64,000 nt of DNA from positions 101,169,381-101,233,380 of the forward strand of contig JALJCS010000001.1 of assembly GCA_023055355.1 (NCBI GenBank), in the 5' to 3' direction. A program made the translations under genes and the position numbers. Positions 25,465-37,075 of this stretch are shown here, piece after piece (position 1 is the stretch's first letter; the number at the start of each line of letters is the position of its first letter). A model generated the notes under the pieces. The model was not told the DNA's origin, did no database searches, and worked only from the letters and a program-made list of their open reading frames with translations. The DNA is from Agelaius tricolor (taxonomy: Eukaryota; Chordata; Aves; Passeriformes; Icteridae).

Positions 25465-26300
25465 TCTAAATGCTGTCTGCCTCTGTCTATGACAGAAATA
25501 CAGAAACACAGGGGAAAGCATTCAGTCCATACAATCAGACTAAAGCTTGTCAAAAGTGAACAGCCCCAAAACACCAGTGGAGCATCAGGTTTTCAGTCAG
25601 GTATCCTTCTTCAAATAAGCTTGACTGCACACTAATGTAGCCATAAGCCTCTTTACCAGAATTGCCATTCAAAACAGGTTTTTCTCATAACAGCAGAACA
25701 AAAACATACAGCAAACTAAATTTCAAAGTTCAGCTAATATAAATCCAAAACCACCACTTTGTTTTCATCCCTTAAACCTACCTATCATACATTAGAAATC
25801 TGCCAGAGAGCTCTGTCAAATTGAACTATTGAACTCAAAGTGGCAAAAGGCCCTCCCAAGGCAAGACACTTAAATAATTTTCAAAGTTAATTTCCTGCTC
25901 CCAGACTGAGAACAAATCTAATCGGGTCTGCTTCATTCTTCTGACAAAGAGGAAAATGTTGCCTGCATACTCAACAAGGGGAAGTGTCCTAGAAGGCAGC
26001 TAGAGATCTTGCTCTGCAGCACCAAAGAAACCTCCCCTGCAAAGCAATGCATTTGCATCAGCATGTGAATGGGAATTCTGATTTAACTGTCAGATCTTCC
26101 TGGTCTCCTGCTAACCCTGTTTTATAAGGAGGCTATGAACTGTTTACAAGCTAGTAGTGCCCATGGGAGACTGAAAAGAATCTGAAATCTATAGTATAGT
26201 TACAGAATTATGTTTCAGATGGCTGGCTATGCTTTCAAAAAGACCCACCTCTAGTCCCTCTGGATTCTTGGTGACCAAGGATTTTCACCAGGTTCTAAGG
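25465..26300. other. Unique noncoding DNA
   Basis: Nothing recognised. A 78-codon plus-strand frame spans the tandem duplication and extends to 25635, with no known protein pattern. Confidence 0.55.
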
Positions 26301-26304
26301 ATAT

Positions 26305-26440
26305 TTCACAGAATCTCAGAATAATGAACTTGGAAGAGACCTCTAAGATCATCCAGTCCAACCTATGCCCTAACACCTCAACTAGACTATACCACCAAGT
26401 GACATGTCCAGTCTTTTTTCCATAATATCCTTCCATAAAA
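26305..26440 (-). mobile_element. CR1 LINE 3'-end fragment
   Basis: Reads on the plus strand as the reverse complement of a CR1 3' end: TCACAGAATCTCAGAATAAT, then GAAGAGACCTCTAAGATCAT, CCAGTCCAACC and CACCAAGTG. That places the element tail at the left and the orientation on the minus strand. Only ~135 bases remain, so it is strongly 5'-truncated. Confidence 0.82.
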
Positions 26441-26444
26441 ACTT

Positions 26445-27330
26445 CTAAACTCAAGTGCCAAAACTTCAATAAGAATGTAAAAAAACTGAAAAAGATTACT
26501 AGATGACTAAAGAGAGTTTGTAGAACAAACAGAAGTGCATGTGCACATGGGAACAAGAGCATACACGTTTGTGGCACAGCCAGATGAAACAGGGTTAATT
26601 CACATCTACATCACTGCATTATCAAAGGTAGAAGACAGACATTATTAACTCTCTAAACAGAAGAATTGTTGGATCCAATCTCTGCATGCATTTTTACAAC
26701 TCTGTAGGAAAAAAATGTACAGAATAGCACCTGAGTTCCTAAGAACTTCTCATTTACTTTGAATGAATTAGTTGTGTGGGGTTTCTTTTTTGTTTTGGTT
26801 TGAATTCTTTTGATAGTTTGGAATTTTTTGATGGTATGTTTTTTGAGGTTTTTTGTTTGTTTGGGGTTTTTTTGTAAAAGAGCTAATAAGTACTTAAGTG
26901 GAATTTTTCCCAATTTCAGCATATGATATATGACTTTCTATTGCAAAGACAAGCCCTAATTCTACATGTAGAAAAAAAAATTAAAATACTGGTGTTGTCA
27001 ATTTAAGTTTACTTAGCAGTCATAAGTTTTTAGTCCATGCAAAGAGATTCTATTGTCATTGCTAAAAGCATAAATCCTCATTAATATAAATTCTAGTGTT
27101 TGTGTTTTTATTTGTGCATCAGAAGTACAAGGATGAGTTACTTCAATGGGTATAGAGTTCTTAAGTACAGTATTTCTATGAAATAATAAATAAAAAAGTA
27201 AATTTCATTAATATTATAGGGTTGAACAATCATAGCAATAACAAGCTCACAACAATTTCTTATTAAAAAAATAATTAGTTCAAGTCATTGAAAACCTATT
27301 TTTCCACATTGTTGTAAACTAACACTGAAA
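26445..27330. other. Unique AT-rich DNA with T-rich tract
   Basis: A T- and G-rich low-complexity tract at about 26775-26880 (TTTTG and TTTGG words) creates an 89-codon minus-strand frame rich in Lys, Thr and Asn, which is an artefact of composition. Nothing else recognised. Confidence 0.6.
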
Positions 27331-27336
27331 AATAGG

Positions 27337-28389
27337 TGTTGTGGTTTGACACTAGGCACCCATGAGATACAGTCACTCACCCTCCCCTGCCTCAGCTGGA
27401 CGAAGAAGGGAAAAGAAGAAAAGTTATGAAACCTTCATGAGTGAGATAATGACTGGGAGAAATATTTCAAGGGCAAGCCAGGCTCAACTTTAGTTACAAA
27501 GTGAAATTTATTACTAATAGAATCAGAGGAGGATAATGAGAAGTAAAACAAGCCCTTAAAACACTGTTTCCCCCCCAGCCCCTCTCTCCTTCCCACCGAC
27601 AGTGCAGGAAGACAGGGAGTGGGGATTTTTGTCAGTTCATCACTGAAATTTTCTTCTGCTGCTCTGGGAGAGGAGTCCTTCCCCTGTGGGGCTGTGGGGT
27701 CCCTCCCAGGGGAAACAGTTCTCCGTGAAGCATGGGTCCACTCTCAGAGGAAGCAGCCAAACCTCACCTGCTGCAATGTGAGTCCTTCCCACGGGCACAC
27801 AGTCCTCCCAAACCTGCTGTGATGTGCATGGGTCTCTCTTCCATGGGCTGCAGTCCTCCAAGGACAGGCTGCTCCAGCCTGGAACCAAGGGCTCTCTCTC
27901 CCCACTGGGTCTCCCACTGGATCACAGCCTCCTCCAGGAATTTACCTGCTGTAGCATTGGCATGGCCCCCACAGGCTGCAGGTGGATCTCTGCATCCCCC
28001 TTGGATCCCCAGGGGCTGCAGGGGCACAGCTGCCTCACCATGGTCTCACCATGGCCTGCAGAGGAATCTTGGCTCTGGAGCACCTCCTGCCCCTCCTTCT
28101 GCACTGACCTTGGTGTCTGCGTGTTGTGTCTCTCACATGTTCCTACCTCCTCCTCTTCTCTGACTGGAAGCCAAACCCGTGATTTTTCTTTTGATTTTGT
28201 TCTTAAATCCATCCTCACAGAGGTGTTACCAACACCTCTCATTGGCCCAGCTTTGGCCAGCAGCATGTCCATCCTCAGAGCCACCAGCCATTGTCTCTGG
28301 GACATGGTAGAAGCTTCCAGCAGCTTCTCACAGGAGCCACCTCTGTGGCCCTGCTGCTACCTAACACCAGGCCATGACAAACCAATACA
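27337..28389 (-). mobile_element. Full-length solo LTR (~1053 bp), avian endogenous retrovirus type
   Basis: Bounded by TGTTGTGGTTTGAC at the left and CCAATACA at the right, flanked by ATAGG and CTAGG (4 of 5 matching), as expected of a retroviral target duplication. On the minus strand it starts TGTATTGGTTTGTCATGGCC and carries AATAAA near 27510, about 175 bases from the minus-strand end, which fits a minus-oriented LTR. The middle (27660-28060) consists of diverged repeats built from TCC-TTCCCA-GGGCTGCAGTCCTCC and CTGCTCCAGC words. From memory this resembles a ~1 kb LTR family common in songbirds. Open frames of up to 189 codons inside it are by-products of GC-rich repeats. No internal viral genes remain. 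Confidence 0.85.
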
Positions 28390-28394
28390 CTAGG

Positions 28395-30245
28395 ACTTTT
28401 CCAAGTAGTCTGTTCATATTTGTTGATTTATTCAGAATATATCTCAGTTTCTTTACTCATTATTTCTCTCTGTCCAGAAATTCTTCTTTCAGCATCCGGC
28501 TTTAACCCTAGTGATCGACAGATATTTTTCTTTCTGTTGAGCAATAATATAATTTAGCACACAGAACTAGTCCTGCCACAAGAATGGAAACATTTAGTGC
28601 CATTGCTTACTTCCTTAATTTTATTTTGTCCAACAAGCACACATAAACTCTTGCATAACCAAAAGATGTGTATCTTTAAACTGCTCCTCAACAAACTTTA
28701 TTATCCACTGGACTAAAATTGGTCCTACTTGGTACTTAGCAAGATGGAAATATTTTTTCAAATATGCTGGAACAAGCTCAGTATAGCATACAAGCCTGCC
28801 ACATTTTCAAGGATCACTTCTAGAGCCCTGCTATGACAAATTAAATTGCCTAAGTGTTATGGATAGGAGAGGGAAAACTCAACACTGTAGGATACGTTTC
28901 TTCCATACTGACCTTCAGGAGTATATAATGAAAGAAGCAGCATCCCAGTTTCATTAATGTATCTTCAGATTTCTCTGTTCCCTTTTTGTAGGTACTACTA
29001 AGTTTATCTTCCTACAAATCTTAGACTATGCTCTAGGTTTATATGTATAATCTGCAATAAAATAAGAGGGATTTGTTTAGTTAGTAAAAACTTCGTAATC
29101 AGCATTTCCCTACCCCGCAGTAAAAAACCTCTCATTTTAAGGTGTTTTTTTTTTTATGTGTGAACTTCCTCTGTATTGCAAATATTTCACTAGCTCAGAC
29201 TACATTTTGATAAGAACTGTTATTTGAGCAACTTTTATCTATCTGCTCTATTGTTATTAATGGAATATTATATTACCATGGAAGAAGCATTCTAAGTTCA
29301 AAAGCCAAGACGGATTTTTTTTAATATCGTTTATTGTCCAGCAAAAGATTTCAGGCTCCTTCTCATTCTATTACTTAATATTTTGTGTGCTCAGCAAAAT
29401 CGTCTTTAGATCAAGTTACAAGAATAATACAGTGTAATCAGTTGGTTTTATTTTTCAAGAAACTTCAATGGCTGCAAATTAAAACAAATCCATTTTGTAA
29501 TAGTGTTAAAAAAACACGTGGAGGCAAATCCCATAATGTCACCATCATTGTGCATCATCAGCCAGGTGATTGTACCACTGGGTATTTTCATTCTCTGACT
29601 TCAAAACAGAGACATAGTTAACAAAACCAGATAAGTAAAACTTTAAATCAAGATGTAAAAGGAGGGAGTAATTGACTGTTTTAGGTAATTACGGGTTTAA
29701 TTTTTAAAAAATGGAACCCTGTTAACTATTTAAATAACTTTATGAGAGTGAATGCCTTTTTTGACAACTTTTAGCAAAACTCCAGACACTGAACTTTACT
29801 GTTTCTTATGCTTCAGTACAGCACATTTTGCGGCAAAATTTTTACCATAAGTCTTTAATTGCTTTTGGAAGCTTCAGTTTCATCCAATTATTTAATAGCC
29901 TACATTAGGGGAAAAAAAATGAAACCTTATTGCTTTATAATTCTTCCTGACAGATGGTACCCACAAAATACCCAGTAGCATCACTGAGATGACTGAGATG
30001 ACTATATTACAAAAATTCAGGGAAGATTAACATCTAATACTCACCCAGTCATCCACAGCTAGATCATCATTCAAGAACCAGGCTTTAAAACAAGAACAAA
30101 ATGACAATACATATGACATATTCATTTAGGCAGCAGGCCTGAAGAGAGATAAGAAAAACAATTCCAAGTGTTAATTCCTTAACAGGAAAGGGGTGCAAGT
30201 AATCTACTCATAGAAAACAATGCTCTTGTCTTGAAAATCATTGAT
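28395..30245. other. Unique AT-rich noncoding DNA
   Basis: No gene or known transposon recognised. T-runs lie near 29147 and a 78-codon frame at 29385-29621 has no recognisable content. Confidence 0.6.
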
Positions 30246-30248
30246 TAT

Positions 30249-30311
30249 CTTGGGTGGGGTTTCTATTCCCTGATCGTCTGCCTTATGCCCAGAAATGGCT
30301 GCTGTAGCTTT
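30249..30311 (+). repeat. Left 63 bp direct repeat of the composite block
   Basis: Begins CTTGGGTGGGGTTTC and ends GCTGTAGCTTT. Paired with 32173-32235, same orientation, about 83% identical, no gaps. Confidence 0.85.
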
Positions 30312-31107
30312 GGGTGGGTCTGGAGAGGGGGAGCCTTGGGGCTGTTTCCTGGGCTTTGTCAGAGCTTCCCTCTCAGGTGTCAGTGGTGCCCTGGGATGGT
30401 GCTCCTCTGCTGCTTAGCTAGCTTGAGATTTTTGTTAGCTTAGGCAAGAAGGCCTTTTTCCCCCTTTCCCTGGCCTTGGAGACTGTGGCAGCAATCCTTC
30501 AGCAGCTTTTGCTTTTTCCTGAGCTGTTCGGTTTGGTTTGGTCTGTGGCATGAGAGAATTATCAATGTGAGAAGCAGGGCACCGGCAGGGAGCCAAGGAG
30601 CTGCTCCTTCCAGGCTCCAGACCTGGGAAAAGCCAGCCTAGTGAAAGGAAGGACACTAAATTCACCAGCTTCATCTGCTGTGAGGAGGAGACAAACATCA
30701 GAGATTCACCAGGTTCCCATCTGGTTTTGCTCAAGATGCTGCAAGAACTCTTTGGTTTTTTCCTTCCTTGTAACGAAAGCTGGCACTATATTTTTTTCCC
30801 TTTCACACCACATTACAACCATTGGGGTTTTATTTTTTTCCTTCCCAGGCATTTAGGTTTTTTTTTTTTTATTTTTGTGTGGAGGGGTTAACAGTTCAGT
30901 ATCTAGTATTTGTTCACCATTTTTTCCCATGCAATGTTGGCACTCTTGTCAATAAGTGGGTTTTTTCATTTTCATCCACTGGTCTTAATATCTCATTGGT
31001 AGAAAAGGATTGTTAGAATCATTCTTTGTTAAAGGAAACACTCATTCCATAGTATTCCATATCTAAATTTGTTTATAAACCATTAAAAATTGTTCTCCTC
31101 AGTTTCA

Positions 31108-32165
31108 GCAAAAGGCTGCTCATCTTAGGGTTATGCTTCAAAAAACCACAAAGGGAATGTGGCACTTCCACAACATCCACAACTTTATAACTTCCCCTTT
31201 GGCACCAGCAATGTGCTGGCTGCATCAGCCTCAGAAAATGGCCACGTTACCTGCTCCTCTTAGGGTTAGAGTTGCACTTAGGGTTAGGATTGAAAAAACC
31301 ACAAAGACCAGGGCTCCAGGGACACTGAAGCTACAAAACAGATGGCAAGGCGTGCATGGCACTGCCCACCTCAACATGGCCCTTTGAAGACCCTCCTCAT
31401 GGAACCAGCCATGTTCTGGTGGCCACCTGAGAAAAAGGCAGCTTTTAATTCTCAGTTCCGGGGTACAGTTTAGCATAGGGTTAGGGTTCAAAATAACACA
31501 AAACCTAGAGCTCCATGCTCACTGCAACTACAAAAAACAGACCTAGGGAAAAACGGCAGTGCCCCAATATTATCTCCTTCAAAATTTTCTCATTTGCACC
31601 AACAATGTGCTGGCAGCTAAGCCTCAGTAAAAGCCCCTTTTACTGCTCTGCCTAGGGTTATGCCTAGGGCTAGGGTTCAGAAAACCACAAAGACCAGAGC
31701 TCCAGGGACTCTGCACTTACCAAAGGATTGCCAGGGGGAACACAGGACTGCCACAACGTGGCTCCCTCCACACCTTTCTGCTTGGTACCATACTCACCCC
31801 CTTGCAGGCTTTACTGCTCCAGCTGGGGTTGGGGTTAAGCCCAGGGTTGGGGTTTCAAAAACCACAAAGCCCAGCACTCCAGGAAGACAGCAGCTGCAAA
31901 AGGATTGCCAAGGGAAACACAGGGGTGCCACAACACAGCTCCCTCCACACCTTCCCTGTGGTATGAGCCATGTGCTGGCCACGTCAGCTACAGCAAAAAA
32001 CTGCTTTTCCTGCTCCATTCATTGCACGGGTTACACTGAGGGGTTAGGTTCAAGAAACCAACAAAGCCTAGGGACTCTGAAACACCAAGAGGCATGCCAA
32101 GGGGAGCACTGTACTCCCCCATTTCTTCCATCATACCTTTCTTTCTCCTTTGCAGCAGCCATGTA
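31108..32165 (+). repeat. Six-unit tandem array with telomere-like TTAGGG runs
   Basis: A shared core (AAAACCACAAAG or close) appears with its conserved base pair at about 31145, 31299, 31496, 31685, 31862 and 32058, giving periods of 154, 197, 189, 177 and 196. Most units open with TTAGGGTTAGGG-like words (for example TTAGGGTTAGG at 31278, TAGGGTTAGGGTT at 31476, GGGGTTGGGG at 31824). The core follows, then AGxxCTCCAGGGAC, a GATTGCCAAGGGAAACACAGG block, CCACAAC...CTCCCTCCACACC, and AGCCATGTGCTGGCC before the next unit. The first unit has a deletion. Strong divergence between units suggests an old array. The design recalls subtelomeric satellites. Confidence 0.85.
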
Positions 32166-32172
32166 ATATTTT

Positions 32173-32235
32173 CTTGGTATGGTTTTCAATTCCCTGATCA
32201 TCTGCTCTCTGCCTAGAAATGGTTGCTGTAGCTTT
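32173..32235 (+). repeat. Right 63 bp direct repeat of the composite block
   Basis: Begins CTTGGTATGG and ends GCTGTAGCTTT; it is the partner of 30249-30311. It lies directly after the last tandem unit, which supports the idea that array and flanks belong to one element. Confidence 0.85.
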
Positions 32236-32239
32236 AATC

Positions 32240-35200
32240 TTGAACAAAACCATTAGATGGGGTAAACAGCATAAATTAGCAAAAAGCTGAAAAAAAAATG
32301 AAGGATGTCGCCAGAAACTTCGTTCCAAGTCTTAAAAACAAGGTCAAAGAATGGCAAATACAGAATAATTTACTTTTTGGTATTATTTTTGCAATTATTA
32401 GTATTGTTATTTAATTAAAAATGTTTGTTACATTATAAAAATCTAGCAAGTCATGAGGAAATAAATGGTGCATCTCTATTTTCTCAATTAAGTAATCCTT
32501 ATAATAGACTGGGGGAACACATCTGTCAATGTCACAGTTCGCATATGGTCTCTGAATTGTACAGTTGTTCCATACAGTACTATAATTCTTTTTCCATTTT
32601 AAGCTTTTAGTCACTGTCAGTGATTCATTTAAACTTGATCATGTTTTAATTTAGAAAAAAAGACTATGAACTTGTCTGAATTCAAAATAACCCATACTGC
32701 TTCTTCATGTGCTTACAACAGTCCTTACAATTTCTGTGGGTTAATCAAGTACATTTCATGAGCACTCTGGTATAATTAATCCAACAGGGCATGGTAGTTT
32801 AATAACTGAATATCAGTTATTGCCAGGAAGGCTGAACTCTAAATAAATCTGCTTACAATGCAGTTAGGGTGGATTCTCATCTTGTATTTGTAAAACATGG
32901 AAGGAAAACACATGCAAGTAGAATTTCAACAGTAAATATGTGATTCCACTATAGTACATAGACAGAGATCCACTAGGTCATTTTTCAAATAGCAGTATTT
33001 CTTTAAATTTTCATCTCTTTGGAAAATGATCTGTTGGATATCACCTATATGGAAAGATGAGAAAAACAAAAATGCATTCTATTTGGAGACAGGAGAGCAA
33101 GCACACCAAAGATGGCAAAGAGGCATGCCACAAATGCACAATAATTGTAAATTTAACCTCTGCACAATTTTTACCCTTTCTCATTTAAGATTGATAGTAT
33201 GATCTTTTCTATTTCTCCTGACCGCCAAGAACAGGCCTTTATTCACATGTGCTCACATGTGCTGTATCAGTGAGGAAGAATAATTGTGTGTAAATGAAGC
33301 CAATTAATTTGAAGCAGATACAAGAGCAAGTGCACAACCAAAATCACTGCAGAGACCGCTGGTCTCTTGGACACAGATTTGTATCTTGCAAATCCAACTA
33401 TAAAATGCTGCACAAAAGCTCATTCTCTTTCAGATATTCTAGAAATTCCCATGACACTCACAGAATGAATTTAGGTATGGAAATTATTTTCTTCTACCTA
33501 GCTGGGTTCTAAAATAGCTGCTTTGTAAAGTAAAAGCTAGGACTATTTCAGACCAGTGTTTCTGAAAGAAAAGGCTATTTCTAAGCATAAATCCTTCAAG
33601 GAATATTCTGTTGACAGTGGTTATTTTGCTACTCAATTCTAAAATTGTTAAGTTCAAAGTAGTTCTATGTAATAACTTCAGAAAACCTGAAATAAAGCAA
33701 CAAACTAGGTTAAAGGGCTTACTGAGGGTATGATATAAGATACAGGTATTTTACAGTATTCCTTTAGTAAAGTCACTTCATATATTTGTTTTCTTTAAGC
33801 TGTGGCAGAAGATTCAAGCCATTCTCTGCCATAAGCAGCCATCTGTCACATCACTGCCTTTCATATTTTCTTTCATTTCTGTGTAATAGCATGCACTGAC
33901 TGCACACATGGCCCAGAACGTGGACAAATGTCTCCCCTGGCTAATATGAACTATTAAGGGGTGTTTGCTGGTGTAAATCATTGCACCTCTCATCCTTCCT
34001 TCAGGCAAGCAGCTGTTAGCCCAGGAAACCATCGCAGGAGGCTCCAGTTCTGTGGTATGTCCCTCATTACTCTCTGTAAGCCAAACTGGCCAAGGCAATA
34101 GTTAATCTGACTGATCTTAATCTTTTTGCAGGGAAGAATAAATGTCATTCTGCTTTTCATCTAAATACAACTATTAAAAATTATAGCCCTACTGAACTGG
34201 ATGAATCCAGAAGGGAGGTATGGAAGAGCAAATAGTCATTAAAAGTTTTCAATATTTTACCATGTGCCTCAAGTGTTCTGCAATAGTCTTAATTAAGGAG
34301 AATATTGAGGAGAGATGGCTAAGTAACAGAGGGATAGCTGGACACTTTAAAATTCTATGCCAAAAACAAGTAGAGGGAATGCAATCTGCTGACATATTTT
34401 TATTTAACAGACATGATGCTGGGTTAGATGAAAGAATAGGGTTTTAAAACCTGCACAGATCTGGTGGTAAGCTTGATAAGCAGAAGAAGGAATGGTAGGT
34501 AAGAAAGAAAACCATTCCTTACAGAGAGGGGGGAATTCCATCTTTCACTACAAATGTTTTCTTAGAAAAGTGTGTCCTTTCCTGACTTCTACTGTTGCAG
34601 AATAGTGCAGACCACTGTTAGTGAAAAAGTATTTGTTCAGCCTTTCTTGTCCAAAACAACCACACTCTTTTGACTCATTTATATCAGATTCTGATCATCT
34701 TTTGTGTACTTGTGAAAATTCAGCACATGCAAAAAGTAACTCAAAAAGGAAGCAGAAAATACCATGCTTGAAAGAAGCCATCTTATTGGTTTGTTTCCAG
34801 GATTCCTTGAACTATATCACTTCCTGTCAGCCTTATCATGGAGATTCATATTAGCAGAGATCTTCAGGGCTTAGGGATCTTCAAGTCAGATCTCTTGGAG
34901 AGGAGTGTTGCAGTTCTCTTATGCTGGGGTTTGGTCAGAAACACAAATATGTCATGGCATACTCCTAATAAACCTATATGGGAACAACATAATTAAATTA
35001 ACTTGATAGGATCACAAGGCACATGAACAGCTTATTTTTACACTTTAGGAGTAGGTTTTATATATACAGCAAAGAAAAAACATCACTTCCTTCAGATTTT
35101 TATATTACTACAATATATCTGGTGCTGGGTACTTTCCTGGTCAGCTGTTATTAGAGTTTGTTACATCACTTGCCCAAGTATTTTAAATGACAGGTTACAA

Positions 35201-36048
35201 AAGCTATAATTCAATAATTATCTAATCAAAGACAACTTAGTAACTACAGTCCTAGTCCCTGTCAGTTATAGGTGTTATTTTCTTCACATAAAATATACAG
35301 AGCCAGACTTGCCTATTAATACTACAGTCTTCAGCATGCTTATGTGATTTCAGTAGTGATCATTCTTACTAAGTGTTTGAGGCTCTAAAGTGCAGCAAAG
35401 ATGTGACAGAGAAGCTTGTTACATCTCAGACAAACTAATAGGGCAGCCCCAAGTTCTGACTACAAACTTTGAAAGTCTACAGATGTTTGCAGATATAGAT
35501 GCTTATTGTCTAAGTGAATTGCTTCCTGTGTTCCAGTTTGGTAGGTTTCTAAGAGTCTTTCAAGACACTAATGTTTTTTGTCTTATGTTCTCCAATGCTT
35601 TAACCTTCAAGACAATTTTTAAAAGTCAGGGTTTTGTTCTCAGGTGTGTCTGGAGCAAGTTCATTCACTGACTGGATAGAGCTCAACTGTCCCTGCCCAC
35701 ACTTGAATACAGGGAACACTGACTTCCTACATCTAAATCATTTTACCAAAACCATGGGCCAGTTTAAAATGTTAATTAACTTTTTTGACCAGCTTGCTCA
35801 CAGCAAGGCAATTAGAAGCACAAGTTAGTGGTTGATTCCTTTTGATTTATTTGATATGTTCTGCTGCTTTTACAGATAATTTGCAAGGACCCTAGATACA
35901 GGACTCAGCTTCCAGAGAAAAATAAACCTGACATTCCAAGGTTTTCACTCAGTGCAGTCACCTTCCTTTTTGTGCTTTTTCTTAGGGCCGTATCATAGTC
36001 TTAAAGCAGGATGTGTCTTTCAATCTCTCTCTAAGATTTTTTAAATCT
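32240..36048. other. Unique AT-rich noncoding DNA
   Basis: No gene or known transposon recognised. Frames of 60-94 codons (for example 33814-34098 minus, 35390-35671 plus) have no recognisable protein pattern. Confidence 0.6.
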
Positions 36049-36051
36049 TTA

Positions 36052-36074
36052 GGGGATGGGGGAAGGGGTTGGGG
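36052..36074 (+). other. Strong G-quadruplex motif
   Basis: Four G-runs of 4, 5, 4 and 4 bases separated by the two-base loops AT, AA and TT. Short loops and runs of four or more are the most stable class for a parallel quadruplex. It stands alone in AT-rich DNA; the function, if any, is unknown. Confidence 0.9.
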
Positions 36075-36371
36075 TGTTAAACTGCTCCTATTTTCCTGCC
36101 CAAAGCAGAAAAAGCAGAATCTTCCCTCTACAAGTGTTTTCAGTCACCTCTGGGTTCAGCCATGACACATACTCACTTATATTTTGATCTGACACCCTAT
36201 ACTGTCTTCTAGAATATCAGTCTTCTACAACTTTGACATGCTTAAACCCATGCATATGCCCTTCCCCATGCCATGTCCCCAGTTTTAAGTGTATTTAAGC
36301 CATGAATAATGGCAAAAAAATGAAAGATTTAAGCAAAATGGCAATATTTTTAAAGTGTCAGTTTGCTGTTT

Positions 36372-36446
36372 GCTCAGAGGTCAAAAAATATTCCTTACAC
36401 CCTTACACCTACAATGTATTCCTTACACCTACGATGACCTCTGAGC
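36372..36446. repeat. 12 bp perfect inverted repeat around a short tandem duplication
   Basis: GCTCAGAGGTCA (36372-36383) and TGACCTCTGAGC (36435-36446) are exact reverse complements. Between them TATTCCTTACACC/CTTACACCTAC-type words are repeated. AGGTCA/TGACCT is also a nuclear-receptor half-site, here 51 bases apart in everted order, which is probably coincidence. Confidence 0.8.
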
Positions 36447-36449
36447 CTA

Positions 36450-37073
36450 ACACAGTTACTTCCTAGACTCTGAATAAAATTTTTCTAAGGTAATTGCATG
36501 GCAGTAATTAGAAAACAAACTCTGCTTTCCTACTGCTGCCTTCCAATTTTCCTGTTGGTCCTATTTTCCTTACATTGATCTCCCACAAAGTGGCAGATCT
36601 AGTTTAAAGTGTTCCTGTTAATATTGATGACAAAATGAAAACTATTTTCCCTAATAAATGGCTGGTTTGTTTTGCCTGTAGGAGAAAGACCAGCAAATGC
36701 ATGGAGTGCATTTTTTCAGTTACCCATGTTTGTGAATGGGTCTCCTTTTTTCTATTTTAAGAGTTCTGCAGGATCAGGAAGCTAATTTCACTCTCACCAG
36801 CCACTTCTTTTCTTAGAAAAGATGAGTAAAGGAGAATTGTCATAGGTACAATTAAATTTGTTGGATTTTTTTTAAAGGAAACACTCTTAGTCCAAATTCC
36901 TCAAACCTATCAAAGTGCCTGCCTCACTTAGGAATCAGTGGAAATTAGATACTTGAATAACTGGAGATGATGCCTGCCTGGCAGCAATTGAAGTAATTTT
37001 AAGCCTTTCCAGAATGAGTATTTAAGTTTCAAAAAGCGGCATTCTCACTGTTTCTCTATTAGAATAATAGACT
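36450..37073. other. Unique noncoding DNA
   Basis: Nothing recognised. Confidence 0.6.
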
Positions 37074-37075
37074 TG

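Larger units (their letters stand above)
30249..32235. repeat. ~2 kb composite block bounded by 63 bp direct repeats
   Basis: The 63 bases at 30249-30311 recur at 32173-32235 with 52 identities by my hand count (about 83%); shared words include ATTCCCTGATC, AGAAATGG and GCTGTAGCTTT. Between them lie ~800 bases of moderately GC-rich, T-run-rich sequence (30312-31107) and then a six-unit tandem array (31108-32165). Possible readings are one surviving unit of a larger tandem (macrosatellite) repeat, a short non-autonomous LTR-type element with degraded ends, or a segment moved from a subtelomere. I do not recognise a catalogued family. No coding capacity is evident. Confidence 0.6.

Noticed and set aside
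27619..28393. Several open frames up to 189 codons as possible genes
   Set aside because: They lie wholly inside the GC-rich repeat part of the solo LTR and several frames on both strands are open at once.
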